Assembly (NCBI GenBank): GCA_963823535.1
Contig: CAWGLZ010000006.1
Span: 434,001-498,000, forward strand
Length of the DNA: 64,000 bases
From: RPQJ01 sp963823535
GTDB taxonomy: Bacteria; Pseudomonadota; Gammaproteobacteria; Steroidobacterales; Steroidobacteraceae
Reading direction: 5' to 3'
Shown: positions 1 to 11,539 of the stretch, piece after piece
Layout: the number at the start of each line of letters is the position of its first letter
Numbering within the stretch: position 1 is the first letter of the stretch
Position numbers and translations under genes: made by a program
Notes under the pieces: model-generated
What the model was told of the DNA's origin: nothing
Database searches by the model: none
What the model saw: only the letters and a program-made list of their open reading frames with translations

Positions 1-680
1 CTCGACCGGGACGCGCAGTGGAGCGTAACCATCCCGCTCCGCCGCAAGCACATAGGACCCTGGCCGCAGCAGGTGGCTGGCGCCGAGGCGCAGCCCCGGC
101 CAGCCGCCCTCGAATCCCACGCGCTCGGGCTCCGGCGTGATCTCCACCTGGACGGGGACGGAGGTCAGCACGAACGCAGCGAGCACGGCGAGCAGCGCGA
201 GCGCAGCGGCGATCGCGAGTCGCTTCCAGGACCCGGAACGGCGCACCTCGACGGGGCGTTGCCCGTCACGATGGAACGTCGCCGCCTCGATCGGCGCTTC
301 CTCGTCGCTCGCCAGGCCGGCGACCGTCGCCGTGGCATCCGCCGCCGGCGGTGCCGTTGCGTTGTCGACGCCTCCGGCCATCACCTCGAGCACCCGACGG
401 CCATCGTCGAGCCTGAGCTTGAGCCGCCCCCCGCCCACGTCGAGCACGTCGCCGCTGCGCAGCCACGCGGATCCGGAAATCGGCGCGCCGTTGTGCAGCA
501 CCCGCGAGGTCTCGCCGGCGGTCTGCACGAACAGCTGCCCGTCGTGCAGGCCGATCCACGCGGCCGGACCGGGCCCGGCGGGGACGACGACGGTGGCGCC
601 CTCGCCGCCGACCGAAAGCGGCAGGTCGGCCAGGTCCAGTGTCCGCTCGCCGAGGGGTTCCCGCAGGTAGAGTTCGACCG

Positions 681-684
<4 letters not shown>
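1..684 (-). CDS. FHA domain / PEGA-like membrane protein (C-terminus beyond window)
   Basis: Open frame read from a TTG at 684 to the window edge, 228 codons with no stop. The TTG overlaps the TGA of the upstream kinase gene (TTGA), so translation is probably coupled. Residues 1 to about 100 look like an FHA phosphopeptide-binding fold, with the typical late strand containing NGAPISGSAWLRSGD followed by DVGGGRLKLRLDDG. A hydrophobic segment near residues 165-185 (LAIAAALAVLAAFVLTSV) is a single membrane span. After it comes a PEGA-like stretch (LRPGSYVLAAERDGYAPLRV). FHA domains bind phosphothreonine, so the kinase encoded just upstream is the natural partner; this is inference. Only the N-terminal part is present, so any further C-terminal domain is unknown. 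Confidence 0.75.
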
Positions 685-3006
<2,322 letters not shown>

Positions 3007-3028
3007 CAGGCGTCGTCCCCGGGGCGGA

Positions 3029-4276
3029 TCAGGGCGTTCCGGGCGACGGGGACCCCGTCGCTGCGACGCCGGGGTCCGCCGGCAACCCGGTCTCGTTCTC
3101 GTAGAGCTGGCGGAGCAGCTGTCGCCACTCCGCATACTGCTGCTCCGCCGACCCCGTCAGCTGCAACGTCCGGCCCTCGACGTCCACGACCATGGGCTGC
3201 ACCTCGGACTGGAACGAGTCGCCGAGCTGCTTGAGCGACTCGGAGTGGAGCTTGATCTCCGCACGCTTGTCGAGGCCGCTCTTGAACGCATAGATGCCGC
3301 CGATCACCGCGGCCGTGGCCGCCGCGGAGCCCGCGCTGCTGCCCGTGTTCTGGCCCGCCAGCACGCCGCCCACGACCGCCACGGCGCCGAGCACCTGCCG
3401 CGTCAGCGCCTCGCGCTTCGCCTGTGCCTCGGCCTCGAGTTCCTCGTAGGTGAACTTGCGCCAGCTGGTGTACGGCTCGGCAACGCTGCTGCCGAAGCTC
3501 GCATAGTGCTCGTTCAGGGTGTCGACCAGCGCGTAGTCGCGTTCCCGCACGCGTTGCAGGCGCTGCACCAGCGGGTCCTCGCCCGCCGGCAGGCGAACCA
3601 CCGTGTAGGCCCCCTTCTTGTCCTGCGCCAGGTAGCCGTCGAACGCGTAGGGCGCGAGATCCGCGGCAAAGCGCAGGTCGGCGACCTGCCGCACCTGCAC
3701 GCGCTGTTCCCGGGTGAGCGTCCGGCGGAATGCCAGCAGGTCGTTCGCCAGCGTGTTGTAGAGATTCTCGAAGGGATCGCGCGGCTTTGCGATGCCGTCC
3801 TTGTAGGCGCGCGTATCGGCCTCGGCCTCGTACGTCTTCCTGAACCACGTGCGGCCGGTGGCGTCGGTAACGACCACGTCGAGCTCGAGTTGCTGGCCGT
3901 CGGACTCGACGATCCGCCCGTCGACGAAGACTTCCATGCCCGTGCCGTCGCTCGGCAGCACGCGCACCTGCCCCCACTGGCCGGAGTCCTCGAGCGTGTC
4001 GCGGATCAGCACGGGGATGTAGCGCGACTCGGCCTTGCGAACCTCGGGGAAGACACGCTGCTTCTCCTGCTCTTCCTCGCTCGCGGGAATGTTCGGGTCG
4101 AACAGGCGGACGCCGACGTCGAGCAACTCGTCCTGGGCGACCTCGGTGGTCGCGCGCTCGGCGACGATGCGCGTCACGGGCCGCTGGTCCTGAACGACGC
4201 AGCCGGCGAGCAGCCAGGCCGCCAGGGCCAGGAGCGCGGGTCCGCGCATGCCGATTGATGTCTTCTCTTTCGTCAC
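3029..4276 (-). CDS. Putative outer-membrane lipoprotein of unknown function
   Basis: 415 residues from a GTG at 4276 that overlaps the TGA of the upstream gene (GTGA), implying translational coupling; an internal ATG at 4249 is an alternative. The N-terminus (MRGPALLALAAWLLAGC) is a signal peptide with lipobox LAGC, so the mature protein should be lipidated. The first half resembles CsgG/LpoB-style lipoproteins in general character (a strand-rich region around VRVLPSDGTGMEVFVDGRI), but no family could be assigned. A glycine/alanine-rich hydrophobic stretch (VLGAVAVVGGVLAGQ to AATAAVIGGIYAF) lies around residues 305-345. The C-terminus is proline/serine rich. It sits 22 bp upstream of the kinase gene in the same operon. 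Confidence 0.75.
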   Translation of the reverse strand: MTKEKTSIGMRGPALLALAAWLLAGCVVQDQRPVTRIVAERATTEVAQDELLDVGVRLFDPNIPASEEEQEKQRVFPEVRKAESRYIPVLIRDTLEDSGQWGQVRVLPSDGTGMEVFVDGRIVESDGQQLELDVVVTDATGRTWFRKTYEAEADTRAYKDGIAKPRDPFENLYNTLANDLLAFRRTLTREQRVQVRQVADLRFAADLAPYAFDGYLAQDKKGAYTVVRLPAGEDPLVQRLQRVRERDYALVDTLNEHYASFGSSVAEPYTSWRKFTYEELEAEAQAKREALTRQVLGAVAVVGGVLAGQNTGSSAGSAAATAAVIGGIYAFKSGLDKRAEIKLHSESLKQLGDSFQSEVQPMVVDVEGRTLQLTGSAEQQYAEWRQLLRQLYENETGLPADPGVAATGSPSPGTP

Positions 4277-5403
4277 TGCGTGCTCTTCTTGTACTGCCGG
4301 TACTCTTCCCACAGGCGCTCGCGCAACTCGGGGTCGGTTTCCTTCATCGCGGCTTCGCGCAGCTGCCTTGCAACGATGTCGTCGTCGCGTCCATCCGGAA
4401 TGTCGGCCGGCACGGCACTGGGGCCCGACCCGCCGAGCGTGCCGCCGCCGACACCTCCGCCTCCGCCCTCTTCTCCCGACGACTCGCCGGCCGCTCCGCG
4501 GCCCCCGGACGCACCGCCGCCACCGCCGCCATCCATGGGCCCTTCTCCCGGCCCCCCCTCGCCGGCGGTGCCGTCGCCCGGCTCGCCCGCACCGCCCTCG
4601 CCGGTCGCCCCGCTTTCCCCGGATCCGGTGCCCGAATAGCCGCCGCCGCGCGTCGCACGCTCCTGCGAGACGGCTTCCTGCTCCTTGCGCATCTGTTCAT
4701 CGAAGACCGCGAACGTTTCGTCGAACCTGCGGTCGATCTCGGCGCGACGGTCCTCGGTCGTCATCGGGCCGCCGCCGGTCCCACCGCCGGATGCGCCTGC
4801 TCCGGATGCCGTGCGACCGGCGGCGCCGGCTTCGCCCGAAGTTGCGGACGCGGCACCGTCGCCGGTTTCCCCGCCAGGCCGATCGCCCTGCGCCCCCTGG
4901 CTGCCCCCGGCACCTGTCGAACCCGCGGATCGCTGGCCGGCGCTCCCGCCGGAGGGCTGCCCGGGCCGCTGGGTGTCGGCCGCTTCGCCCGCGCCTCCCG
5001 CGGTCCCCGCCGGGCCGGTGCTCGACCCCTGCCCCTCACCGGATTCCCCTGAGCTGGCTGACGGGGCCGGCTGCGGCCATCGCTCCGGCGCGGGTTCGCC
5101 CGCTCCAGACGGCGACGACTGGGGTGCACCTGGGGCGCCAGCCGAACCGGAGGGGTCTCCGGTCGAGCCGGGGCTGCCGGGCGCACCCGGGCTGCCCTGC
5201 GAGCCTGGGCTGCCCGGCGATCCCGGACTACCGGTGGCGCCGGGACTGCCGCCCGGACTCGACGGACTCGACGGGCTCGAAGAACTCGGTGGGCTCGGCA
5301 ATTGCGGCATCGAGGACGTCGATTCGCTGCTCGTGGCGCATCCGGCCAGCGCGACCACGCTGGCTGCCACGATCCACAACGATGACGGACTCCCGAACTG
5401 CAT
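4273..5403 (-). CDS. Collagen-like Gly/Pro/Ser-rich lipoprotein
   Basis: 376 residues from ATG 5403 (MQFGSPSSLWIVAASVVALAGC), a lipoprotein signal with lipobox LAGC; a longer reading frame upstream lacks any signal logic and was not used. After residue 40 come collagen-like triplets (GSPGSPGSPGSQGSPGAPG), then a long low-complexity Gly/Ser/Ala/Pro linker. A short helical charged patch (RRAEIDRRFDETFAVFDEQ) interrupts it, followed by more poly-Gly. The conserved-looking end is helical and charged (RQLREAAMKETDPELRERLW). Such tails often form surface stalks or flexible spacers. The gene lies between two other lipoprotein genes in the kinase/FHA operon. The function is not known. Confidence 0.75.
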   Translation of the reverse strand: MQFGSPSSLWIVAASVVALAGCATSSESTSSMPQLPSPPSSSSPSSPSSPGGSPGATGSPGSPGSPGSQGSPGAPGSPGSTGDPSGSAGAPGAPQSSPSGAGEPAPERWPQPAPSASSGESGEGQGSSTGPAGTAGGAGEAADTQRPGQPSGGSAGQRSAGSTGAGGSQGAQGDRPGGETGDGAASATSGEAGAAGRTASGAGASGGGTGGGPMTTEDRRAEIDRRFDETFAVFDEQMRKEQEAVSQERATRGGGYSGTGSGESGATGEGGAGEPGDGTAGEGGPGEGPMDGGGGGGASGGRGAAGESSGEEGGGGGVGGGTLGGSGPSAVPADIPDGRDDDIVARQLREAAMKETDPELRERLWEEYRQYKKSTQ

Positions 5404-5482
5404 CGGCTCTGCTCCTGCGCCGGCCACCACTGGCGGTGATCCGTCCGCTCCTATCCTTCGAGTCCCGCGCTGGTCGGGTGGT

Positions 5483-6280
5483 TCAACGCGAACCGCCGGC
5501 GCCGCCGACGGCGGCGGCGGGCGCGGCCCCGGCCAGATCGGCACCGACCAGGAACGACCGCAGTTGTTCCGCGAGACGGTTGCACGCGGTGCGCTGCACA
5601 GGCGTGATGATCGGAATCGGCGCCACTGCGCCGATGAGGACCGAGGTGCCCGAAACGTCGGTGCTGACCGAGCCGACCTCGGCACCGGTCTGCAGGTCCC
5701 ACACGGACGCCACGTATCCGGACTGCTTTTCCCACCAGCCGACGCCGAAGCAACCGGCGCCGCCGGGTCCCGCGGCACAGGCGATGCTGCCGCCGCCGTC
5801 CGTCTTGCGGGTGTTGCCGTCGAGCCAGACGACGTAGCGCACCCCGATCTGCGTCAGCCGCTCCGCCACGCCCGGCCGTTCGAGCAGGGTCTTCAGGCCC
5901 GTCGCATTGGCCGGCGCGGTGCTCGGCTCGAACCATGGGAACAGCGCGTCGGCGAACTCCTGCTCACCGTAGATCTTGAAGGGAACGCTGGCCTGGGCCT
6001 TGCCCTTCTGGCCTTCCTCGGGGTGGATCAGTTGTCCGCCGAGGTTCTCCTGCACGCAGTCGATGAACTTTTCCTCGGTGCCGATGCCTTCCAGTTGCGG
6101 CTTCTTGAGCACCACGATGGATTCATCGGCCTGGATGGCGGACGCCACCCGCCGCGTCTCGTCGACCTTGGAGGTCATGCAGCCGGCCGCCATCACCAGG
6201 ACCACGGCCAGGGCCACGGGCACGCGTCGCCGCGGCCTTTCGGCGGTCGGTCGGTCGCGGTCGCGGCAATGAGTCTTCAT
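5483..6280 (-). CDS. Putative lipoprotein, first gene of the kinase/FHA operon
   Basis: 265 residues from ATG 6280. The start gives a basic N-region followed by VPVALAVVLVMAAGC, a lipoprotein signal with lipobox AAGC. The mature part contains a segment that reads as a strand-rich domain (VRYVVWLDGNTRKTDGGGS and GYVASVWDLQTGAEVGSVST), which loosely recalls the nucleotide-free TolB/CsgG-type lipoprotein domains. Four cysteines occur in the mature region (IDC, IAC, GCFG and TAC), enough for disulfides in the periplasm. The C-terminus is Ala/Gly rich. It is followed after 79 bp by the collagen-like lipoprotein gene on the same strand. No precise family recognised. Confidence 0.7.
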   Translation of the reverse strand: MKTHCRDRDRPTAERPRRRVPVALAVVLVMAAGCMTSKVDETRRVASAIQADESIVVLKKPQLEGIGTEEKFIDCVQENLGGQLIHPEEGQKGKAQASVPFKIYGEQEFADALFPWFEPSTAPANATGLKTLLERPGVAERLTQIGVRYVVWLDGNTRKTDGGGSIACAAGPGGAGCFGVGWWEKQSGYVASVWDLQTGAEVGSVSTDVSGTSVLIGAVAPIPIITPVQRTACNRLAEQLRSFLVGADLAGAAPAAAVGGAGGSR

Positions 6281-6354
6281 GGCAAAAAACACTGTCTCGG
6301 GCCTGCCGAGTATACGCCACGGGGTCCGTCGACCACTGTTGCAGACCATCAAGC

Positions 6355-7440
6355 TCAGCTGAAGAAATCCTGCTGGCAGGGCGCCGATGGATCGCGTCGG
6401 AACTGGCTGCAATCGAGTTCCCGCCCCCCACCCGTGCCGAGGCCGTAACGCCGGCAGGCGACGGCGAAGCGACCCGAGAGGATCTGCGCATACGCGCCCT
6501 CGCCGCGCATGCGGTGTCCGAATCGCGGATCGTTCAGGCGCCCGCCGCGGAGTTCCCGCAACAGGCCGAGCACGCGGCTGGCCCGTTGCGGACGATGCTC
6601 GCGCAACCACTGCTCGAACAGGTCGCCGAGTTCATGTGGCAGGCGCAGCAGCAGGTACCCCGCGCCCGTGGCACCGGCCGCGGCCGCCGCCTCGAGGATC
6701 GACTCCATCTCGTGATCGTTCAAGGCGGGAATGAGGGGCGCCATCATCACGGTGACTGGCACACCCGCGTCCCTCAAGCCGCGGATGACTTGCAGGCGCG
6801 CCCGTGGCGACGCGGCACGCGGCTCGAGGTCGCGCTTCAAGGCGTCGTCGAGGGTCGTGAGGCTCACGACCACCGAGGTGAGCTTGAGCGCCGCGAGTTC
6901 GCCCAGCAGGTCGACATCGCGCAGGATCAGTGAACCCTTGGTCACGATCGTGACCGGGTGGCGGTGTTCGAGCAGCACTTCGAGGAGTCCCCGGGTGCTG
7001 CGGAGCTCTCGCTCGGCGGGCTGGTACGGGTCGGTGTTCGCGCCGAGATTGATCGGCCTGCACACGTAGGACGGGGCCGCGAGCTCGCGCTGCAGGCGCT
7101 GTGCCAGTCCCGGCTTGTGGAAGATCCGCGTTTCGAAGTCGAGGCCCGGGCCGAGGTTCCAGTAGGCATGCGAGGGCCGGGCGAAGCAGTAGATGCATCC
7201 GTGCTCGCAACCCTGGTAAGGGTTGATGGACTGCTCGAACGGCACGTCGGGCGAGTCGTTGCGGGTGATGGCGCGCCTCGGCCGGTCGGCGACCAGCACC
7301 GTTTCCGGTCGCCGCGGCGGCGCCTCGAGGCTGCCCCAGCCGTCGTCCAGCGCCTCCAGCGACGTCGACTCGAAGCGGCCGGCGGGATTCGACACCGCGC
7401 CGCGCCCTTTCTCGACCCAGTGGCGGTCCGCGCGGCGCAT
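6355..7440 (-). CDS. PA0069-family radical SAM protein
   Basis: 361 residues, full length for this family. It starts with the family N-terminus KGRGAVSNPAGRFE and has the radical SAM iron-sulfur motif CEHGCIYC at about residue 80 inside INPYQGCEHGCIYCFAR. Downstream are the expected strands TIVTKGSLILRDVDLL and VVVSLTTLDD. Members are annotated as spore photolyase-like (SplB-related) radical SAM proteins of unresolved substrate. The family assignment is firm; the reaction is not known. The MFS gene on the same strand ends 31 bp upstream, so the two may be co-transcribed. Confidence 0.9.
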   Translation of the reverse strand: MRRADRHWVEKGRGAVSNPAGRFESTSLEALDDGWGSLEAPPRRPETVLVADRPRRAITRNDSPDVPFEQSINPYQGCEHGCIYCFARPSHAYWNLGPGLDFETRIFHKPGLAQRLQRELAAPSYVCRPINLGANTDPYQPAERELRSTRGLLEVLLEHRHPVTIVTKGSLILRDVDLLGELAALKLTSVVVSLTTLDDALKRDLEPRAASPRARLQVIRGLRDAGVPVTVMMAPLIPALNDHEMESILEAAAAAGATGAGYLLLRLPHELGDLFEQWLREHRPQRASRVLGLLRELRGGRLNDPRFGHRMRGEGAYAQILSGRFAVACRRYGLGTGGGRELDCSQFRRDPSAPCQQDFFS

Positions 7441-7471
7441 GCGCGGAGGATACTGTACATCTATACAGTTT

Positions 7472-8710
7472 TCACGGTTCCTCGCCCGGGAAGCGCTCCA
7501 GCTTCCAGAGCTCCGGGAAGCGCCGGGTCCACACGCCCGCGACCGTCAGGGTAGCCAGTCCACCGATGACCACGGCCGGTACCGTGCCGAACCAGGCCGC
7601 CGTCACCCCCGACTCGAATTCGCCGAGTTCGTTCGAGGCGCCGATGAACACGGCGTTGACGGCGCTCACCCGCCCGCGGATCTCGTCGGGCGTCTCGAGC
7701 TGCACCAGCAGGTGGCGGATGTAGACGCTGACCATGTCGCCCGCCCCCATGACGACCAGTGCGCCCAGCGACAGCCAGAAACTCGCCGAGAGGCCGAACA
7801 GCACCGTGGCCACCCCGTAGACGATCACCCCGCCGAACATCCAGTGACCGATGCGACGGGTGATCGGCAACAACCCGAGCGCGGCGCCGCAGACCGCGGC
7901 GCCGACGCCCGGGGCCGTCCGCAACCAGCCGAGACCGGTCGGCCCCACGTGCAGCACGTCCGCGGCATAGACCGGCAGCAGTGCGGTCGCGCCACCGAAC
8001 AGGACGGCGAACAGGTCGAGCGAGATCGCCCCGAGCACCAGGCGCTTCGAGCGCACGAAGCGGAGTCCGGAGAGGAGTGACTGCCACCCCGGGGACCCGG
8101 CCGCCCGCCCCGCGCCCACGCCACCGCCCCGCAGGGCGAGCACCATCGCCACCGCGAGTGCGAGCAGCACCGCAACGGTCGCGTACACCGTCCGGGCGCC
8201 GAGCAGGTACACGAAGCCGCCCAGCGCCGGGCCCGCGATGGTCGAGATCTGCCACGTGGACGAATTGAGCGCGACCGCGGTGCCGAACTGTGCCCGCGGC
8301 ACGAGGTTCGGCAGCAGCGCCTGGCCGGTGGGCATCGCGAAGGCGCGCGCCATCCCGAACAGCACCATCACCGCGAACACGGGTCGCGCGGAGTCCATGC
8401 CTCGCGCAGCCAACGCCAGCAGGAGCAGGGCACACAGGCATTCGACCGCGAAGCAGACGGCAAGGATGCGTCGGCGATCGTGACTGTCGGCGAGGTGGCC
8501 CGCCGGGAGGACCAGCAGCACGAATGGCAGGAACTGTGACAGCCCGATGAGGCCGAGGTCGAGCGGATCGCGCGTGACCTCGTACACCTGCCATCCCACC
8601 GCAACCGTCTGCATCTGCACGGCGAGCGACGCCAGGAAGCGCGCCGAGAGGAAGCAGGCGAAGTCGCGGTTGCGCAGGAGTGCGCGGCGCGGGTCGACTG
8701 GGAGGCTCAT
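7472..8710 (-). CDS. MFS transporter (EntS-like, MFS_3 group)
   Basis: 412 residues with about twelve hydrophobic segments. The N-terminus (NRDFACFLSARFLASLAVQMQ) and the loop-2 signature region (GHLADSHDRRRIL) match the enterobactin-exporter-like MFS_3 group. A second inter-domain signature is seen near PNLVPRAQFGTAVALNSS, which is common in these exporters. The protein should sit in the inner membrane and export small molecules; the substrate cannot be inferred. There are no siderophore genes nearby, so enterobactin is not implied. Confidence 0.85.
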   Translation of the reverse strand: MSLPVDPRRALLRNRDFACFLSARFLASLAVQMQTVAVGWQVYEVTRDPLDLGLIGLSQFLPFVLLVLPAGHLADSHDRRRILAVCFAVECLCALLLLALAARGMDSARPVFAVMVLFGMARAFAMPTGQALLPNLVPRAQFGTAVALNSSTWQISTIAGPALGGFVYLLGARTVYATVAVLLALAVAMVLALRGGGVGAGRAAGSPGWQSLLSGLRFVRSKRLVLGAISLDLFAVLFGGATALLPVYAADVLHVGPTGLGWLRTAPGVGAAVCGAALGLLPITRRIGHWMFGGVIVYGVATVLFGLSASFWLSLGALVVMGAGDMVSVYIRHLLVQLETPDEIRGRVSAVNAVFIGASNELGEFESGVTAAWFGTVPAVVIGGLATLTVAGVWTRRFPELWKLERFPGEEP

Positions 8711-8761
8711 GCGGCCGCGCGGACTGTGGGTGCTTTCATCGGTCGCGGCAGGATACCCCGA

Positions 8762-10141
8762 TCAAACGGCATCCACGCTGAGCAACGTGTTCAGCAGGTT
8801 GTCCTGGAAACTCGGGTTGCCGGTCAGGCACTGGTGTCGCTCGCACAGGAACACGCTGTGCGCGACCGGAATCGACTCGAATCCGGCACGGGGTGCCGCG
8901 ATGTCGAGCGACCTTCGACCGAGCAGCGAGGAGCGCGTGACGACCGCGTCCCCCGGCTCGAACATCAGCGCCGCGTAATCCACTCCCGGGACGGGCGCGG
9001 CGATGTCCGCAACCCGCTCGCGACCGATCATCCGTCCGCCGAGACTTTCCACCACGACCCGCGCCAGGGTGAGTTCGCAGTCGCCGCCGAAAACGTGCAG
9101 CGGCGGTTCCGCACCGGGCGCCGGCACCCCGAGCGATTCGAGGAAGCGACGCCCGCGAGCGAGGTGCCGCGCCATGTACTCCTGCAGCAGACCGAGGTAG
9201 CGGCGACCCGACGCTCCACCGCCGTGGCGCGCGACGGTCCGCGCGACCACGTTGGGATCGAAGATCGACCAGCCAAGTTCGCGCCACGTCTCGATGTCGA
9301 ACACGTCGCGCTTCAGCGGTCGCCCCCGCAGGTCCGCCAGCCACGGAATCGCCGGATGCGGCATCATCTGCGGCGCCCCCGTGCAGGTGGCGACGACCTC
9401 CTGCGGGATGTTCCTCAGGCCGATTTCCTCGCCCCGCAGGTATGAAAGCACCGGCTGCATCGTACCGAGGTTCGGCGTTCCGACCAGCAGCAGGCGGCGG
9501 ATGGCAGGCGTGCCCGCACCCGTCGGCACGAAGTCGCCGCTGTCCGGGAGGTCCGCGGTGCCGTAGCGGGCGTAGTACCGCGCCAGCAGGCCGCCGTTCG
9601 AGTGTGCCAGCACGTCGACCTTGAGGCCCGGATCGCCCCAGTCCGTGCGGATCGCCTCGATCAACGCATGCAGTCCGCGAACCGCCCGCACGTTGTCGAG
9701 TCTCCAGTCGTAGGCATAGACGTAGAAGCGGCGACCATCGGCCTGTGGTCGCTCCCCGGCATCGCAGCGCACGTAGCCGCCCGCCCGCTGCAGGGTCCTG
9801 AGCACTTCGCCGTAGAAGTCACGTCCCAGGCCCTGCTTGAAGACACCCCAGGCCTCGATGTCGTCTGCACGCGGGTCGAGCGTCACCGGGTCGATGTCGA
9901 CCTCGAGGCCGCGATAGTCGCTGGTGAGGAGGTCGGTCACGCTGCCGGGCCAGACCTCGCGGCGGGTCTTGCGGTCGCGCAGGCACGAGCCGAACGCGCC
10001 GGGGATCAGCACCAGCGGCGGCTGCTCCCCGGCGCCGCCGATCGGACGATAGATGGCGCCGAGCGGCGGACGGTCGAATCGCGTGCAGCCGGCCAGGCAC
10101 AGCCCGGCGGCGATGAAGGTCCGGCGATTCCAGCGCTCCAT
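8762..10141 (-). CDS. LCAT-like alpha/beta hydrolase lipoprotein
   Basis: 459 residues. The N-terminus RRTFIAAGLCLAGC carries both a twin-arginine and a lipobox (LAGC), so export and lipidation are likely. The body matches lecithin:cholesterol acyltransferase-like hydrolases: an early PLVLIPGAFGSCL oxyanion-region motif, YVYAYDWRLDN, and the nucleophile elbow VDVLAHSNGGLLARYY with serine in AHSNG. A late histidine (VAHSVFLCERHQ) could complete the triad. The family acts on phospholipids or other acyl esters; the substrate here is unknown. It starts 60 bp after the end of the PGPGW-DUF3429 gene and may be the last gene of that operon. Confidence 0.8.
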   Translation of the reverse strand: MERWNRRTFIAAGLCLAGCTRFDRPPLGAIYRPIGGAGEQPPLVLIPGAFGSCLRDRKTRREVWPGSVTDLLTSDYRGLEVDIDPVTLDPRADDIEAWGVFKQGLGRDFYGEVLRTLQRAGGYVRCDAGERPQADGRRFYVYAYDWRLDNVRAVRGLHALIEAIRTDWGDPGLKVDVLAHSNGGLLARYYARYGTADLPDSGDFVPTGAGTPAIRRLLLVGTPNLGTMQPVLSYLRGEEIGLRNIPQEVVATCTGAPQMMPHPAIPWLADLRGRPLKRDVFDIETWRELGWSIFDPNVVARTVARHGGGASGRRYLGLLQEYMARHLARGRRFLESLGVPAPGAEPPLHVFGGDCELTLARVVVESLGGRMIGRERVADIAAPVPGVDYAALMFEPGDAVVTRSSLLGRRSLDIAAPRAGFESIPVAHSVFLCERHQCLTGNPSFQDNLLNTLLSVDAV

Positions 10142-10201
10142 GCGTGCCTCCCGACACGGGCAGTATCACGCCCGCACGGTCGGCCCGCACTTCGCAAAGC
10201 G

Positions 10202-10892
10202 CTAGCCGAGCGCGATCAGGCCCAGTGCCAGCAGGGAGCACACGGCGAGGCTGAGACTGCGGCGCAGCTGCAGGTAGGCGCCGGGCAGTGCGTCCTCGCC
10301 CAGGATGCGGTGCTCGTAGAGCCAGAAGGCCCCGAACGCCACGACCAGCAGGGTGAGGCGCGTATCGGTCCGGCAGCAGCAGCGCGATCCAGCCGGCCAG
10401 GGAAGGGAGGATCCCGGCCACCAGCGCGCGCGTCGCGCGGGCCGCCGTCGACTGCAGCAAGAGTCCCCAGTGCACCGCGCCGACGAACGACAGGATGACG
10501 GCGCCGTAGGCCACCAGCGCCCTTGCGGAGAACTGCCGTGGCTCTCCATCGAGCAGCGCGATTCCAAGTGCGCCCGCCACGAACGGCAGCAGACCGGCGT
10601 AGCCGAGGAACACGACCGCCGGCGACAGCGGCCCGTCGATCCGGCTCACGGCGGTCGCGTCCTGAACATGCTGACGACCTCCGTAGAGCGTTGCTTCACG
10701 TGTCCGCAACCAGCGCCGCGCCCAGGCGAACTCCAGGCCCAGGATCCCGAGCCCGACCGGGATCACCACCACGGCCGGTCCCGGCAGCACGATCAGCGCG
10801 ATGCCGATCGCGAACACCGTGCCGCCCACGATCGCCACGGCGATCCTGCGCGCCCAGCGATAGGTGAGTTCCACGTGCCGCCGCGGGCTCAT
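10202..10892 (-). CDS. PGPGW membrane protein fused to a DUF3429 membrane domain (frameshifted near the end)
   Basis: Start ATG 10892 overlaps the preceding stop (ATGA). Residues 1-70 are a PGPGW-type membrane protein (VLPGPAVVVIPVGLGILGLE, then FAWARRWLR). With no stop in between the frame continues into a DUF3429-like integral membrane domain (VVFLGYAGLLPFVAGALGIA and VHWGLLLQS). Near 10360 an extra base shifts the frame; the true end reads LTLLVVAFGAFWLYEHRILG and stops at 10202. Corrected length is about 229 residues. An in-frame GTG at the join (VSRIDGPLSP) could serve as an independent start for the second domain. Function unknown; both are inner-membrane families. Confidence 0.7.
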
Positions 10893-11539
10893 GCGCGCGG
10901 CCCCACCTTCGCGGCCACGGCCGGGTCCACGACGGCGAGCTGGCGGTCGTGCAGCCGCTCGAAGATGAACTGCGACACGATGGCCCCGCACCCCGCCAGG
11001 AACATGTCCCACTGGGTGTCCCAGACATCGCCCTGGGTGCCGAGGAAAGCGCTGGCCGCCTCCTCGCTGGCGATCGCCGTCCACCATTCGATGAGCTCGT
11101 AGGTCGCGCTCACGCCGAGCACCGTGAACAGCACGATGGTGAACAGCCACTTGCCGGGCGCCAGCGGCGAGGTGCGGATGAGCAGCTCGCGGATGATGAT
11201 CGCCGGGCCGAAGCCCTGCATCAGGTGGCCGATGCGGTCGTAGTGGTTGCGTCCGAAGTCGAACCAGTCCTGGATCCAGAAGCCCAGTGGCACGCGCGCA
11301 TAGGTGTAGTGACCGCCGAGGATCAGGATGAGGCTGTGGACGGCGATCAGCCAGTAGGCGAGCGGCGTGAGCGGGAAGCTGCGATGGGTCGCGACGAGGA
11401 GCGGCGCCGCAATCAGCACGGGCAGCACCTCGAGGAACCACGTGAGCCGGTCATGCGGGCGCAGGCCAGAGGCCACGAGCGCCAGCGTGACTGCAGCCAG
11501 CAGCACGAACTTCAGGGTGACCGACGCGCCCCGACTCAC
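10889..11539 (-). CDS. DUF2238 (YjdF-like) inner membrane protein
   Basis: 216 residues, about six membrane segments. It shows the family hallmarks YDRIGHLMQGFGPAIIIREL, ATYELIEWW and GDVWDTQWDM, with conserved acidic and histidine residues within the membrane region. The GTG start at 11539 overlaps the TGA of the TolB/TPR gene (GTGA), and its own stop overlaps the next start (ATGA). The three genes are therefore a tightly coupled operon. Members are uncharacterised integral membrane proteins. Confidence 0.85.
   Translation of the reverse strand: MSRGASVTLKFVLLAAVTLALVASGLRPHDRLTWFLEVLPVLIAAPLLVATHRSFPLTPLAYWLIAVHSLILILGGHYTYARVPLGFWIQDWFDFGRNHYDRIGHLMQGFGPAIIIRELLIRTSPLAPGKWLFTIVLFTVLGVSATYELIEWWTAIASEEAASAFLGTQGDVWDTQWDMFLAGCGAIVSQFIFERLHDRQLAVVDPAVAAKVGPRA

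Noticed and set aside
4248..6448. Long plus-strand open frames opposite the collagen-like and neighbouring lipoprotein genes
   Set aside because: They mirror Gly/Pro/Ser-rich minus-strand coding sequence; the products are low-complexity and the minus-strand genes have signal peptides and lipoboxes.
9819..11441. 540-codon minus-strand open frame
   Set aside because: It is a composite of out-of-frame DUF2238 sequence, the real PGPGW-DUF3429 frame and out-of-frame hydrolase sequence; only 10202-10892 within it is genuine.
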